Positions 1-9,479 of a stretch of 64,000 bases of DNA are shown one piece after another; within the stretch, counting starts at the first letter, position 1, and each line of letters starts with the position of its first letter. The stretch is from an uncultured Helicobacteraceae bacterium (GTDB lineage: Bacteria; Campylobacterota; Campylobacteria; Campylobacterales; Helicobacteraceae), in contig CAKUOH010000001.1 of NCBI GenBank assembly GCA_934668765.1, positions 1 to 64,000 on the forward strand, given 5' to 3'. A program made the position numbers and the translations under genes. The notes under the pieces were generated by a model. That model saw only the letters and a program-made list of their open reading frames with translations. It was not told the origin of the DNA and searched no databases.

Positions 1-146
1 CCATTAGCATTTCTAGCTTTATTGAGCTTGTAGAAAAAAGCGCGACATTTAGCGAGTTTAGCGCGAATTTTGATAGATTTTTTGTGGATAAACTTTTGTG
101 TGATAAAACAGATGAGTATGTCGATAGCGTGAATTTTACTAGATAA
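1..146 (+). CDS. C-terminal end of an unidentified protein (5' partial)
   Basis: An open frame enters from the left edge (codons start at base 3) and stops at a TAA at 144-146, giving 47 residues rich in Ser, Phe and Asp (ending DSVNFTR). It is convergent with the next gene, 47 bases away. The fragment is too short and lacks a motif, so I cannot name it. It could be a chance open frame, but the codon choice (agc, gcg, gat) is like that of the neighbouring real genes. Confidence 0.5.
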   Translation, partial: ISISSFIELVEKSATFSEFSANFDRFFVDKLLCDKTDEYVDSVNFTR

Positions 147-193
147 AGCGCAAATCCAAAGGTAACCCAAGATTTGCCAACGCCACTAAAAAT

Positions 194-1570
194 TTACACC
201 TTCGCATTTGATAGCATTAGCTTTATGCGGTTTTCTTGATTTACGCGCGTGGCGCCGGGGTCATAGTCGATTGAGACGATATTGCTTTGCGGATTTTTCT
301 CTTTCAAAAGCTTCATCATTCCACGCCCCACGATATGATTGGGCAGACAACCAAAGGGTTGCGTGCAGATGATATTATTCACGCCGCTGTGGATTAGCTC
401 TAGCATTTCGGCAGTCAGTAGCCATCCCTCGCCCATATTCATTCCCTCGCCGATATAGCCTTTAATCAGCGACTTTGTGTGGCAAAATGGCGCGGGAGCG
501 CGGAATTTGCCGTGCTTTTTGATAATATTTATCACGGCTTTTTGTTTGATAGTAAAATGGCGATAAAGTAGCTTAAAGATGAGCTTTTTTACAATGCTTC
601 CGCCGTAGAGTTTATCCTCGATTAGCGCGTCATTTAGGCAATAAAGGCAAAAATCCAAAAATCCCGGAACGACTACTTCGCAGTTTTCATTTAGCAAAAA
701 ATCCTCTAAATTATTATTGCCAAGTGGGGAATATTTGATATAGATTTCGCCCACAATGCCGACTTTTGCCTTTGGCTCATTTGAGCGCAAAATATTATCA
801 AAATCTTTTAGCATTGCGCTAACTTCCTTTTTTAGCGCAGAAAAGCTTGTAAGTGCCTTGCTTTGCGTGGAGATTCGCTCTATCCATTTGCCAACTAGCT
901 TTTCGCTTTCGCCCTTATTTATCTCATAAGATTTGGTTTGATTTAGTAGGCACATTAGCACATCGCCAATTAGCACGGCATTTACAAGTTTCCAAAGCAT
1001 AGGGAGCGTAATTTTAAACGCTTGATTTTCCTCAAATCCACTGAAATTTAGCGACACCACAGGGATTTTTTCAAATCCACTTTTTTTTAGTGCCTTGCGC
1101 AAGAGATAGATATAATTACTCGCCCGACAGCCACCGCCTGTTTGTGTAATCAAAAGTGCGACTTTGTTTAAGTCGTAATTCCCGCTTTTTAGCGCATCAA
1201 TGAGCTGTCCAATCACAAGCAACGCAGGATAGCAAGTATCATTATGCACATTTCGCAATCCCTCATCAATCACCGCCTTACTTGCATTCTCTAAAAGCTC
1301 TGCCTTGTAGCCGTAATCTCTCATAATATTTACCATAAAGCGAAAATGAATGGGAAGCATCGTGGGGACTAAAATCGTGTGCGTTTCTTTCATATCAGCG
1401 GTAAATCGCGCATAAGATTGCTCAAAATATTGCGCGTTAAAATCGCTTTGATTCGTGCTTGAAGTATCGCAAGATTCGCCACCACACCCACAATCTCCAC
1501 CGCAATGATTATATGAATCTACGAATTTTGTTTCGCTAAATTTTGTGAAATTTTTAGAAATCTTTGTCAT
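194..1570 (-). CDS. 2-hydroxyacyl-CoA dehydratase D-component-like protein, paired with activase
   Basis: 458 residues. After a Cys/Gly-rich N-terminus (HCGGDCGCGGESCD, about residues 22-35) comes a fold typical of the HgdB/YjiM-like 2-hydroxyacyl-CoA dehydratase family, with conserved-looking Cys in NDTCYPA, GGGCRAS and the C-terminal YDPGATRVNQENRIKLML signature. Family members bind Fe-S clusters and, after ATP-driven electron transfer from an activase, dehydrate 2-hydroxyacyl-CoA esters; many homologues in this branch have no known substrate. It starts one base after the stop of the activase gene, so the two are surely co-translated. In many Firmicutes the equivalent activase, DUF2229 and D-component parts form one polypeptide of about 1400 residues; here it is split in two. 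Substrate unknown. Confidence 0.8.
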   Translation of the reverse strand: MTKISKNFTKFSETKFVDSYNHCGGDCGCGGESCDTSSTNQSDFNAQYFEQSYARFTADMKETHTILVPTMLPIHFRFMVNIMRDYGYKAELLENASKAVIDEGLRNVHNDTCYPALLVIGQLIDALKSGNYDLNKVALLITQTGGGCRASNYIYLLRKALKKSGFEKIPVVSLNFSGFEENQAFKITLPMLWKLVNAVLIGDVLMCLLNQTKSYEINKGESEKLVGKWIERISTQSKALTSFSALKKEVSAMLKDFDNILRSNEPKAKVGIVGEIYIKYSPLGNNNLEDFLLNENCEVVVPGFLDFCLYCLNDALIEDKLYGGSIVKKLIFKLLYRHFTIKQKAVINIIKKHGKFRAPAPFCHTKSLIKGYIGEGMNMGEGWLLTAEMLELIHSGVNNIICTQPFGCLPNHIVGRGMMKLLKEKNPQSNIVSIDYDPGATRVNQENRIKLMLSNAKV

Positions 1571-1571
1571 T

Positions 1572-4500
1572 TTAAATTGCCTCCGTTGTAGCTAAATTTA
1601 CGATAGATTCGTGTGAATCAAAGCTAGTTTCACGCTCTGATTTGTGCTGAATCGTTTTTGCATTTTTTAACTGCGCTTCTTTATTTTTCAAATCCACCGC
1701 GGATAGCAAACTACGCACACGAATCTTAACTGCGCCTAAATTATTGATTTCATCAATCTTAATTTGCGTGTAGAATTTATCGCCATTCTCCAAAATGCGC
1801 CGCACTTCATCGCTAGTAATCGAATCAATCCCACACCCAAAGCTAACTAACTGCACAAGCTCTACATTCTCGTGCTTCGTGGCAAAATGCGCCGCAGAAT
1901 AAAGGCGTGAGTGATAGCTCCATTGATTTAAAATATCTAATTTACCGATAGATTCTCTCACACTATCTTCACTCAAAACCACCACGCCAAGCGAGTTTAT
2001 GAGCTTATCAATGCCGTGATTTATTTCAGGGTCGATGTGATAAGGGCGTCCGCTTAAAATGATACATTTTAGATTGTTTTGCAAAGCGAAATCTAGTGCC
2101 TTTTGTCCCTGCGATAAAATGTCATTTATATGAATCTCTCTTTTTTCAAAGGCGGATTTTACGGCGTTTTTAAAGGTTTTTTTATCCGTGCCAAATTCTT
2201 TTTTGAAAAATGGATATGCCTTTTTGATAAAATCTTCACGCCGATGAAGTCCAAAGTAAGGAAACAAAAATCTTATATTTTTGAGCTTATCAATATTTGC
2301 ATTTAAAAGCTCGGGATAGTAAGCCACCACAGGGCAGTTGTAATTAGCACTAGATTGTTTTCCATCATCGAAACTATAAGCATTGCAAGGATAGAAAATC
2401 GTATCAATCCCCTTATTTAGCAGGTTTTCGATATGCCCGTGAAGCAGTTTTGCAGGATAGCAAGCAGTATCGCTAGGAATGCTATATTGCCCAAGCGCAT
2501 AAGTTTTTCTAGTAGTTATGTCGCTTAAAACGACTTCATAGCCAAGTTGCGAAAAAATCTCGTGCCAAAAGAAAATATTTTCATAAATATTTAGCCCCAA
2601 AGGAATGCCGACTTTGCCTTTGAATTGTTTAGTTTGCTCATCGTGTGCTAGTTTGATAGAAAGATTTTTGATTTTGTTTAGCTTGTATTCGTAGAGATTT
2701 GGCAAAAAAATCATATTTTTTTTGATTCCCAAAGGTTTATCACAGCGATTTCCAGAGATGAGTTTGCGACTTAATGCGCCATCTGTGCCTGTGAATCGAT
2801 TGATTGTAAGCTGACATTTATTGCCACAGATATTGCAAATGCTAGGTGTTGCGCTGTGTTTAAAGTCTGCTAATTCTGCTTTTGAGAGAATGCTAGATTC
2901 CTTGCAATCCCGCGCATAGAGTGCCATACCAAACGCACCCATAAGTCCTGCGATTTTAGGGCGTGTAACTTCGCGCCTTATTTCTTTCTCAAAGCTACGC
3001 AAAATAGCGTCATTCAAAAATGTCCCGCCCTGCACAACGATATTTTTCCCCAAATCATCGGCATCTCTTGCGCGAATAACCTTATAAATCGCATTTTTTA
3101 CCACGCTCATCGATAATCCTGCGCTTATGTCCTTAATATCCGCGCCCTCTTTTTGCGCTTCTTTTACAGAGCTATTCATAAACACTGTGCATCGACTTCC
3201 TAACTCCACAGGGTGTGTTGAATCAAGTCCTAATTTCGCAAAATCTGCCACGCCATAACCCATAGACTTTGCAAAAGTCTCTATAAAGCTCCCGCAACCG
3301 CTACTACACGCTTCATTTAACATAATGCTATCAATAGAATTATTTTTAATATAAAAGCATTTCATATCCTGTCCGCCGATGTCTATGATAAAATCAACGC
3401 TAGGATTAAAGAATCTAGCGGCATTTAGGTGTGCCATAGTCTCTACTTCGCCCAAATCTATCTTAAACGCGCTTTTTATAAGCTCTTCGCCATAGCCCGT
3501 TACGCCACTGCCTTTGATTTTGATTCGCTCCCCTGCTAAATCATATATTTTGCCTAATTCGCGCAAAATCACACTTATTGGATTGCCCATATTGCTACCA
3601 TAATATTGATAGAGAATTTCGCCATTTTTTGTAATCAAAACTAGCTTTGTAGTCGTGCTTCCGCAGTCGATTCCCAAATACGCATCGCCCTTGTATGTGG
3701 CAATGTCTAGCTCTTTTGTGCTATTTTTGCTGTGTCTCTCTTGAAAAGTTTCAAGCGCGAATCTGCTCTCAAACAATGGCTCTAAATATTTATTGCTACT
3801 TTTGGCGTTTTTGGCAGATTCAAGCAGTGCTATTAGCTCATCGCAGGAAAAATCCACATTGTTAGCTAAATTTACCGCGCAAAATGCCACGCCTATTGCC
3901 ACCGCAAAGGGCGCAAACTCTGGGAATACGGCGTTTTCATCGCTTAATTTTAAACTCTCTTTAAATCGCTTTTGCAATCCCTTGTAATAAAAAAGCGGTC
4001 CGCCTAAAAATAATATTTTGCCCTCAATCTTGCGCCCCTGCGCCAAACCTGAAATCGTCTGCTCCACTACCGCTTGGAAAATGGACGCGGTAATGTCCTC
4101 TTTGCGAATCCCTTGATTTAGCAGGGGCTGGACATCGGTTTTGGCAAAAACGCCACAACGACTTGCCACAGGATAGATTTTGGTGCATTCAAGCGACAAA
4201 GCGTCAAATTCCTCCGCACTAACAGCTAAAAGCGTTACCATTTGGTCGATAAATGAGCCTGTGCCACCCGCACAAGAGCCATTCATTCGCTCTTCTAATC
4301 CACCGCTTAAAAAGATGATTTTCGCATCTTCGCCACCTAACTCAATTACGGCGTCTGTATCAGGGATTAGTCGCCGAACAGCTTCGGCAGTAGCAAAAAC
4401 TTCTTGGATAAAATTTAGCCCTGTGATTTTGGATATGCCAAATCCCGCGCTTCCGCTGATTGCTACGGTAAATCGTTTGTCGCCGATTTGCTTTTTTAAT

Positions 4501-4640
4501 TCGCGTAAAATCTCAATGCTACTCTCCCGCACCTTTGAAAAATGTCTTTGATATTTAGAGAAAATCATCTCATTATTATCATCAATCAGCGCGACTTTTG
4601 CAGTAGTAGAGCCGACATCAATGCCCAAAGATAAAGCCAT
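1572..4640 (-). CDS. 2-hydroxyacyl-CoA dehydratase activase, double ASKHA (BadF/HgdC family) with DUF2229
   Basis: 1022 residues. Two ASKHA ATPase domains stand in tandem: the first begins LGIDVGSTTAKVAL near residue 5, the second LGIDCGSTTTKLVL near residue 323. Each has a Cys-containing cluster loop between its ATPase halves (NGSCAGGTGSF; EACSSGCGSF), matching the [4Fe-4S]-binding activases that drive electrons into 2-hydroxyacyl-CoA dehydratases. The C-terminal third is DUF2229-like, starting with a zinc-ribbon-like CNICGNKC. ATG at 4640 is preceded by AGGGGC. It is first in an operon with the D-component-like gene. The true substrate is not visible; neither CoA-transferase nor dehydratase A-subunit genes are nearby, so a role in a classical glutamate fermentation is unlikely. 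Confidence 0.85.
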   Translation of the reverse strand: MALSLGIDVGSTTAKVALIDDNNEMIFSKYQRHFSKVRESSIEILRELKKQIGDKRFTVAISGSAGFGISKITGLNFIQEVFATAEAVRRLIPDTDAVIELGGEDAKIIFLSGGLEERMNGSCAGGTGSFIDQMVTLLAVSAEEFDALSLECTKIYPVASRCGVFAKTDVQPLLNQGIRKEDITASIFQAVVEQTISGLAQGRKIEGKILFLGGPLFYYKGLQKRFKESLKLSDENAVFPEFAPFAVAIGVAFCAVNLANNVDFSCDELIALLESAKNAKSSNKYLEPLFESRFALETFQERHSKNSTKELDIATYKGDAYLGIDCGSTTTKLVLITKNGEILYQYYGSNMGNPISVILRELGKIYDLAGERIKIKGSGVTGYGEELIKSAFKIDLGEVETMAHLNAARFFNPSVDFIIDIGGQDMKCFYIKNNSIDSIMLNEACSSGCGSFIETFAKSMGYGVADFAKLGLDSTHPVELGSRCTVFMNSSVKEAQKEGADIKDISAGLSMSVVKNAIYKVIRARDADDLGKNIVVQGGTFLNDAILRSFEKEIRREVTRPKIAGLMGAFGMALYARDCKESSILSKAELADFKHSATPSICNICGNKCQLTINRFTGTDGALSRKLISGNRCDKPLGIKKNMIFLPNLYEYKLNKIKNLSIKLAHDEQTKQFKGKVGIPLGLNIYENIFFWHEIFSQLGYEVVLSDITTRKTYALGQYSIPSDTACYPAKLLHGHIENLLNKGIDTIFYPCNAYSFDDGKQSSANYNCPVVAYYPELLNANIDKLKNIRFLFPYFGLHRREDFIKKAYPFFKKEFGTDKKTFKNAVKSAFEKREIHINDILSQGQKALDFALQNNLKCIILSGRPYHIDPEINHGIDKLINSLGVVVLSEDSVRESIGKLDILNQWSYHSRLYSAAHFATKHENVELVQLVSFGCGIDSITSDEVRRILENGDKFYTQIKIDEINNLGAVKIRVRSLLSAVDLKNKEAQLKNAKTIQHKSERETSFDSHESIVNLATTEAI

Positions 4641-4681
4641 ATTTGCCCCTAAATGCGTAAATTTTTGTGAAAAAAAGCGGG

Positions 4682-4687
4682 ATTATA
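4682..4687 (-). promoter_or_regulatory. -10 box of the activase operon
   Basis: On the minus strand GCTATAATCCC carries a perfect TATAAT about 40 bases before the activase start, with an extended -10 like context. Inferred from sequence only. Confidence 0.5.
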
Positions 4688-4760
4688 GCATAAAATTGAA
4701 TTTTATTGACTTGATTCGCATTTAATTAGCAGTAAATACACGCAAAAATAAATCAAAATT

Positions 4761-4784
4761 CTTTAAGCACCCAAAGGCTATAAT
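4761..4784 (+). promoter_or_regulatory. gatA promoter, near-twin of the guaB promoter
   Basis: A TTTAAG-containing -35 block (CTTTAAGCAC, 4761-4770) is followed by TATAAT at 4779-4784, 35 bases before the gatA ATG. The block and the GCCAAAATTTTTT stretch that follows recur almost unchanged at 7926-7962 before guaB. It fits the Campylobacter sigma70 pattern of TTTAAGTnTT plus TATAAT. Confidence 0.6.
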
Positions 4785-4818
4785 GCCAAAATTTTTTTAA
4801 TGATTTTTGGAGCATAAA

Positions 4819-6201
4819 ATGATAACTTTAAGAGAAGCCCTAAAACTCCCGCAAGATAAGCTAAAAGAGCTAAAAGCCACTATCGCCAAAAACGCCAAAG
4901 ATTCGGAGCTAAATGCTTATATTATTGACGAATCATCGCTAGATTCGAGTGATTCAAACGAATCTAACGCAAATGCCATCCCCATTCTCATCAAAGACAA
5001 TATCAGCGTCAAAGGCTGGGAAATTACCTGTGGTAGCGCGATTCTTAAAGGCTACAAGTCGCCTTATAATGCTACTGCGATTGAAAATCTGCTTAAAAAT
5101 CATTGCGCCCCATTTGGCAGGGCAAATATGGACGAGTTTGCGATGGGTAGCACTACCGAATCAAGCATCTATGGCGCGACAAAAAATCCGCGTGATTTAT
5201 CGCGCACAGCAGGTGGCAGTAGCGGTGGAAGCGCAGCTGCGGTGGCTGGAGGAATTGCAATCGCTGCACTTGGTAGCGATACGGGCGGGTCGATTCGTCA
5301 GCCTGCTGGATATTGCGGGTGCGTGGGATTAAAGCCCACTTATGGTGCGGTAAGTCGATATGGGCTTGTGGCGTATAGTTCTAGCCTTGATATTGTCGGT
5401 CCTATCACGCAAGATGTGCGCGATTGTGCGTTGCTTTTTGATTTTATCAAAGGGAGCGACAAGCTAGATTCGACAAGTCGCATTGAGATTGATTTGCAAG
5501 GTAAGTGCTTTGAATCCCTAAATGAAAATCGCAAATTTAAAATAGGCATTTTAAAAGAAGCATTGAAAAACGCAAATAGCGAGATTTGCAAGGCTTATGA
5601 TGATTTGGTGTGCTTGTTAGATTCGCAAGGACACGAGATTAAAGAAGTGCAGATGCTAGATTTAAACTACCATATTTCAAGCTATTATATCACTTCGATG
5701 GCAGAAGCAAGTGCGAATCTAGCGCGGTTTGATGGCGTTCGATATGGCAATCGTGCCAAAGATAGCGCAAATCTAAAAGATATGTATGAAAAAACGCGCA
5801 CACAAGGCTTTGGCGATGAGGTAAAAAGACGAATCTTAATCGGCAATTTCGTGCTTTCAAGCGGATATTATGATGCGTATTATCTAAAAGCGCAACGGGT
5901 GCGGGATTTAATCGCATTTCAATATAGTGAGATTTTTAAAAGCGTAGATGTGATTTTAAGCCCCATTGCGCCAAATGTCGCGCCCAAATTAGGGCAGAAA
6001 TTAAGTCCGCTTGAAATGTATTTAAGCGACATTTACACAATCGGCGCAAATCTCGCAGGAATCCCCGCAATATGCGTCCCTATCGGCAAAAATAGCGAAA
6101 ATCTCCCCATCGGCATTCAAATTTTGGGCAATCACTTTGATGAGCAAAATTTGCTAGATTTGGCACTATTTATCGAATCAAAATGCGCAGTGGAGTTTTA
6201 A
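4819..6201 (+). CDS. gatA: Asp-tRNA(Asn)/Glu-tRNA(Gln) amidotransferase subunit A
   Basis: 460 residues, the normal size for GatA. The amidase-signature core is intact: GGSSGGS at about 132-138 with the cis-Ser (S134), the nucleophile Ser in SDTGGS (S158) and the Lys of LIKD (K59) form the Ser-cisSer-Lys triad that releases ammonia from glutamine for the GatCAB complex, which amidates misacylated Glu-tRNA(Gln) and Asp-tRNA(Asn). Residues 38-52 are a Ser/Asp/Asn-rich loop. An upstream in-frame TTG exists, but the ATG at 4819 has GGAG six bases before it. In H. pylori gatA lies directly beside guaB; here three extra genes separate them. gatB and gatC are outside the window. Confidence 0.97.
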   Translation: MITLREALKLPQDKLKELKATIAKNAKDSELNAYIIDESSLDSSDSNESNANAIPILIKDNISVKGWEITCGSAILKGYKSPYNATAIENLLKNHCAPFGRANMDEFAMGSTTESSIYGATKNPRDLSRTAGGSSGGSAAAVAGGIAIAALGSDTGGSIRQPAGYCGCVGLKPTYGAVSRYGLVAYSSSLDIVGPITQDVRDCALLFDFIKGSDKLDSTSRIEIDLQGKCFESLNENRKFKIGILKEALKNANSEICKAYDDLVCLLDSQGHEIKEVQMLDLNYHISSYYITSMAEASANLARFDGVRYGNRAKDSANLKDMYEKTRTQGFGDEVKRRILIGNFVLSSGYYDAYYLKAQRVRDLIAFQYSEIFKSVDVILSPIAPNVAPKLGQKLSPLEMYLSDIYTIGANLAGIPAICVPIGKNSENLPIGIQILGNHFDEQNLLDLALFIESKCAVEF

Positions 6202-6203
6202 AA

Positions 6204-6722
6204 ATGTTGAAAAAATTTTTGATATTTTTTATCGCAATAAGTGCGCTATTTGGCGCAGAAATAAGCGAATCAAATTTACAAGATTTAATTAAAAAATGCA
6301 ATGAAAAAGATAAAATCGCGTGTGGAGAAGTGTCTAGATTCTACGGCAAGAGCACCAAAAAATCGCGCTTTTTAGACGCAGAATCTATGAAACTTTGGGT
6401 AGATTATGCGTTAAAGGGCTGTGAATTAAAAGACGGCGAGTCTTGCTATACAATCGCCTATCATTATGCGAAAGCTGGGGTGGATTCGCCTCGCTTTTTT
6501 GAGACGGACAACGCCAAAAAGGAAGCGTATTTAATAAAGGGCTGTGATTACGGATTCGCGCAATCCTGCTACATACTTGGGCTTATAAACTATGATAATT
6601 TCTACAAAAAGAATGGCGATAAAAATAAATTTAAGCAAAAATCAAAGCAATTTATTAAAAAAGCCTGTGATTTAGGATTTGAAAAGGCGTGTGGGGAAAA
6701 TTGGGATTTGCCTGAAAGATAA
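6204..6722 (+). CDS. Secreted Sel1-like repeat, cysteine-rich protein (Hcp-like)
   Basis: 172 residues. The first 20 residues (MLKKFLIFFIAISALFGAEI) are a typical cleaved signal peptide. The mature part has two to three Sel1-like helical repeats with paired Cys (ALKGCELKDGESC, LIKGCDYGFAQSC, IKKACDLGFEKAC), the pattern of the Helicobacter cysteine-rich proteins, where each repeat is closed by a disulfide. Location is therefore periplasm or outside. The ATG follows the gatA stop by two bases with TGGAG as ribosome site, so it may be read through from gatA. It is a paralogue of the protein at 7303. The role is unknown; some family members bind peptidoglycan fragments or penicillin. Confidence 0.8.
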   Translation: MLKKFLIFFIAISALFGAEISESNLQDLIKKCNEKDKIACGEVSRFYGKSTKKSRFLDAESMKLWVDYALKGCELKDGESCYTIAYHYAKAGVDSPRFFETDNAKKEAYLIKGCDYGFAQSCYILGLINYDNFYKKNGDKNKFKQKSKQFIKKACDLGFEKACGENWDLPER

Positions 6723-6801
6723 TTGAATTATATTTTGTATAGAATTGTAATTTATAATTCATAGAAATTGCCCTGCGTGATAGATTTATGCTTTATTGCG
6801 C

Positions 6802-6807
6802 TATAAT
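6802..6807 (+). promoter_or_regulatory. -10 box before the 6863 gene
   Basis: GCGCTATAATGC gives a perfect TATAAT 55 bases before the ATG at 6863, in the spacer after the first Sel1-like gene, suggesting separate transcription of the next two genes. Confidence 0.45.
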
Positions 6808-6862
6808 GCAAAGTCTTTGGTTTTTAAAATCAAAGATAAAAATAAATTTTAAAGGATTGTTT

Positions 6863-7291
6863 ATGGCAAAAGAATTAACTTTTGAGGAACAACAAGCGGA
6901 AGCTTATGCTTTTTTAGATGCGTTTTATAGTAGAGCTGATTTTGGCTATGATGTGCAACATTGGGATTATAGAGATGTCAATCAAAAAATAATAGATATT
7001 GTAAATGATATGGGAAATAGAATTTCTTTGAATAGCAAAGTAACAGCAATTTCATCGTTATTGCTTACCATTGGGCAGTCATTAGCTACATTCCCTAGCT
7101 TTGTAACTGCTTTATGTGTAGCAACCATAAAGGGTGAAGTTAAAGATGTGTCGGATATGGTTTTAATCACTAAAGATGATTTAGTTAAAGAGCGTGATAA
7201 ATTAAAGAGCAATCGCCTTGCTTGGGCGGTTGTTACGCAAGTTATGGCTAGTGAAAAGGGCAATATTGAATTAGCTTTTGCTGGTTTTTAA
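6863..7291 (+). CDS. Unidentified protein between two Sel1-like genes
   Basis: 142 residues starting MAKELTFEEQQ; the ATG at 6863 has AAAGGA seven bases upstream and is preferred to the further upstream ATG at 6788, which has no ribosome site. No signal peptide. Residues 1-55 are acidic and aromatic; residues 60-90 form a moderately hydrophobic helix (SSLLLTIGQSLATFPSFVTA) that might be amphipathic or membrane-associated; the C-terminal part is helical and ends in AFAGF. I recognise no family. The gene is only 11 bases from the next Sel1-like gene and probably co-expressed with it. Its base composition is more AT-rich than that of gatA or guaB, suggesting a later arrival. Confidence 0.7.
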   Translation: MAKELTFEEQQAEAYAFLDAFYSRADFGYDVQHWDYRDVNQKIIDIVNDMGNRISLNSKVTAISSLLLTIGQSLATFPSFVTALCVATIKGEVKDVSDMVLITKDDLVKERDKLKSNRLAWAVVTQVMASEKGNIELAFAGF

Positions 7292-7302
7292 AGGGGTTTA
7301 TT

Positions 7303-7836
7303 ATGAAAGCAATATTATTATCAATGATTGTTGCAATTATTGCGTTTGCGATAAATTTTGAAGGACTAAACCCAAATAGGGAGGCTGACTTTAAAATTAT
7401 AGAAGATAATTTAGAGCAGTTAAAGGCAAAATGTGAGGCTAGAGACGGCAAATCTTGCAGATTCGTGTCTTTATTTTATGGTAAAAAATATACAAAATCA
7501 CACTTTGCAGAAGAATTCGGCAAATTGCGTGTAGAATATGCTCTTAAAGGTTGTGATTTAAAAGATGGTCCTTCGTGCCTTACAATAGCTACGGAGTATA
7601 GTGATACACGCACCTATCCAAAAATATTGCAAGAAAATTTTGAAAAAAAGATAGAGTTTTTAAACAAGGCTTGTGAATACAACGAGATAAATAGTTGCTA
7701 TATGCTTGGCAATCACTATTCTAAAGAAGCTAATTCTAAAAAAGGTGCTGAGAAAAAAGCTACTCAACTTAAATCAAAGCGATTTTATAAAAAAGCCTGT
7801 GATTTAGGGCATAGTAGGGCGTGTGATGAAAAATAG
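7303..7836 (+). CDS. Secreted Sel1-like repeat, cysteine-rich protein (second copy)
   Basis: 177 residues. N-terminal hydrophobic segment (MKAILLSMIVAIIAFAINF) is a signal peptide. The repeats carry the same Cys pairing as the paralogue at 6204 (LKAKCEARDGKSC, ALKGCDLKDGPSC, LNKACEYNEINSC, YKKACDLGHSRAC), and the two proteins align end to end around VSLFYGK/VSRFYGK and KACDLG, pointing to a duplication with the unknown gene now between the copies. Probably periplasmic. AAAGGGG lies before the ATG. Role unknown. Confidence 0.8.
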   Translation: MKAILLSMIVAIIAFAINFEGLNPNREADFKIIEDNLEQLKAKCEARDGKSCRFVSLFYGKKYTKSHFAEEFGKLRVEYALKGCDLKDGPSCLTIATEYSDTRTYPKILQENFEKKIEFLNKACEYNEINSCYMLGNHYSKEANSKKGAEKKATQLKSKRFYKKACDLGHSRACDEK

Positions 7837-7925
7837 CCTATAAGCGCATAAGGCAATTATTTGCCAAATGCGCGTTATTTTTAGATTCGCACGAATCATA
7901 AAATCTATTCAACTACAAAATTCAA

Positions 7926-7949
7926 CTTTAAGCACACAAACGCTACAAT
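7926..7949 (+). promoter_or_regulatory. guaB promoter, near-twin of the gatA promoter
   Basis: CTTTAAGCAC at 7926-7935 is followed by TACAAT at 7944-7949 and then GCCAAAATTTTTT, the same order and spacing as before gatA (4761-4796) with only a few mismatches. The guaB start is about 70 bases further on. Confidence 0.55.
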
Positions 7950-8020
7950 GCCAAAATTTTTTGATTGAGTTTTAGATTTTGTCCCACGAATCTAAACAAT
8001 CTAAAACGAAAGGATAAAAA

Positions 8021-9475
8021 ATGGCAGAGAAAATCATCAAAAAAGCCCTAACTTTTGAGGATATTTTGCTAGTCCCGCGCTACTCAGAAGTCCTCCCCAA
8101 AGAAGTAAGTGTGAAGTCCAAATTAAGCAAAAATATCACGCTTAATTCGCCCTTTGTAAGCGCGGCGATGGATACGGTTACGGAGTTTCGCACAGCGATT
8201 TCTATGGCTAGAATGGGTGGCATCGGCATTATCCACAAAAATATGGACATAAATGCGCAAATGAGCCAAGTTAAAAAAGTCAAAAAAAGCGAATCTGGCG
8301 TCATAACCGACCCTATTTACATTCAAGCAGATAGAACTCTAGCAGACGCAAAGCTAATCACCGATAACTACAAGATTTCAGGTGTGCCTGTGGTGGATAG
8401 TGATGGCAAACTAATAGGCATTCTTACGAATAGAGACACGAGATTTGAGCGCGATTTGCGAAAATTAGTAGGCGATGTGATGACAAAAATGCCGCTAATC
8501 ACGGCAAAAGAAAATACAACGCTTGATGAAGCAAAAAAGATTATGCACAAGCATAAAATCGAAAAACTCCCCATAATAAACAGCGACAATGTCCTAAAAG
8601 GACTAATCACCATTAAAGACATTCAAAAACGAATCGAATATCCAAACTCAAACAAAGACGCATTAGGGCGACTGCGTGTGGGTGCAGCGATTGGCGTCCT
8701 GCAAATAGATAGAGCAAGGGCGTTGGTGGAAGCGGGGGTTGATGTCCTTGTGCTAGATTGCGCACACGGGCATTCGGTGAATGTGCTAAAAACTATCGAA
8801 TCTATCAAAAAAGAACTCACAATCGACTTAATCGTAGGCAATGTCGTAACCAAAGAAGCCACACGCGACTTAATAAACGCAGGGGCGGACGCTGTGAAAG
8901 TAGGCATAGGACCGGGTAGCATTTGCACCACACGAATCGTAGCAGGTGTGGGAATGCCACAGATTTCAGCGATTATGGACTGCGTGAGCGAAGCAAAAAA
9001 GCATAAGATTCCCATAATCGCCGATGGCGGTATCAAATACTCTGGCGATGTGGCAAAGGCAATCGCTTTGGGGGCGAGTTGTGTGATGATAGGCAGTATG
9101 TTTGCAGGGTGCGAAGAAACCCCGGGCGATTTAATCATCTATCAAGGACGACAATACAAAAATTATCGCGGTATGGGCAGTATCGGAGCAATGGCAAGTG
9201 GTAGCAGTGATAGATATTTCCAAGAGGGCGTAGCACAGGATAAACTAGTGCCTGAAGGCATTGAGGGGCGAGTGCCATATCGTGGCAAGATTCGCGATAT
9301 TATTTTTCAGCTAGAGGGCGGTTTGCGAAGCTCTATGGGCTATTTAGGAAGTAAGGACATTCCTACATTTTGGAAAAACGCCGAGTTTGTAGAAATCACA
9401 AGTGCAGGACTGCGCGAATCTCATGTCCACGATGTGGATATTACCAAAGAATCGCCAAATTACCACATAGGATAG
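8021..9475 (+). CDS. guaB: Inosine-5'-monophosphate dehydrogenase
   Basis: 484 residues, usual bacterial length. It oxidises IMP to XMP with NAD+, the committed step to GMP, in the cytoplasm. The barrel starts [19 protein letters not shown]; two CBS motifs occupy about residues 95-210 (the second around [16 protein letters not shown]); the catalytic loop [15 protein letters not shown] carries the active-site Cys; the flap contains [10 protein letters not shown] and the phosphate site [17 protein letters not shown] precedes the ATG. xseB begins four bases after the stop, so they share a transcript. Confidence 0.98.
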   Translation: MAEKIIKKALTFEDILLVPRYSEVLPKEVSVKSKLSKNITLNSPFVSAAMDTVTEFRTAISMARMGGIGIIHKNMDINAQMSQVKKVKKSESGVITDPIYIQADRTLADAKLITDNYKISGVPVVDSDGKLIGILTNRDTRFERDLRKLVGDVMTKMPLITAKENTTLDEAKKIMHKHKIEKLPIINSDNVLKGLITIKDIQKRIEYPNSNKDALGRLRVGAAIGVLQIDRARALVEAGVDVLVLDCAHGHSVNVLKTIESIKKELTIDLIVGNVVTKEATRDLINAGADAVKVGIGPGSICTTRIVAGVGMPQISAIMDCVSEAKKHKIPIIADGGIKYSGDVAKAIALGASCVMIGSMFAGCEETPGDLIIYQGRQYKNYRGMGSIGAMASGSSDRYFQEGVAQDKLVPEGIEGRVPYRGKIRDIIFQLEGGLRSSMGYLGSKDIPTFWKNAEFVEITSAGLRESHVHDVDITKESPNYHIG

Positions 9476-9479
9476 CATT

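Noticed and set aside
8623..9138. 171-codon minus-strand frame over guaB
   Set aside because: Shadow of guaB; no independent evidence.
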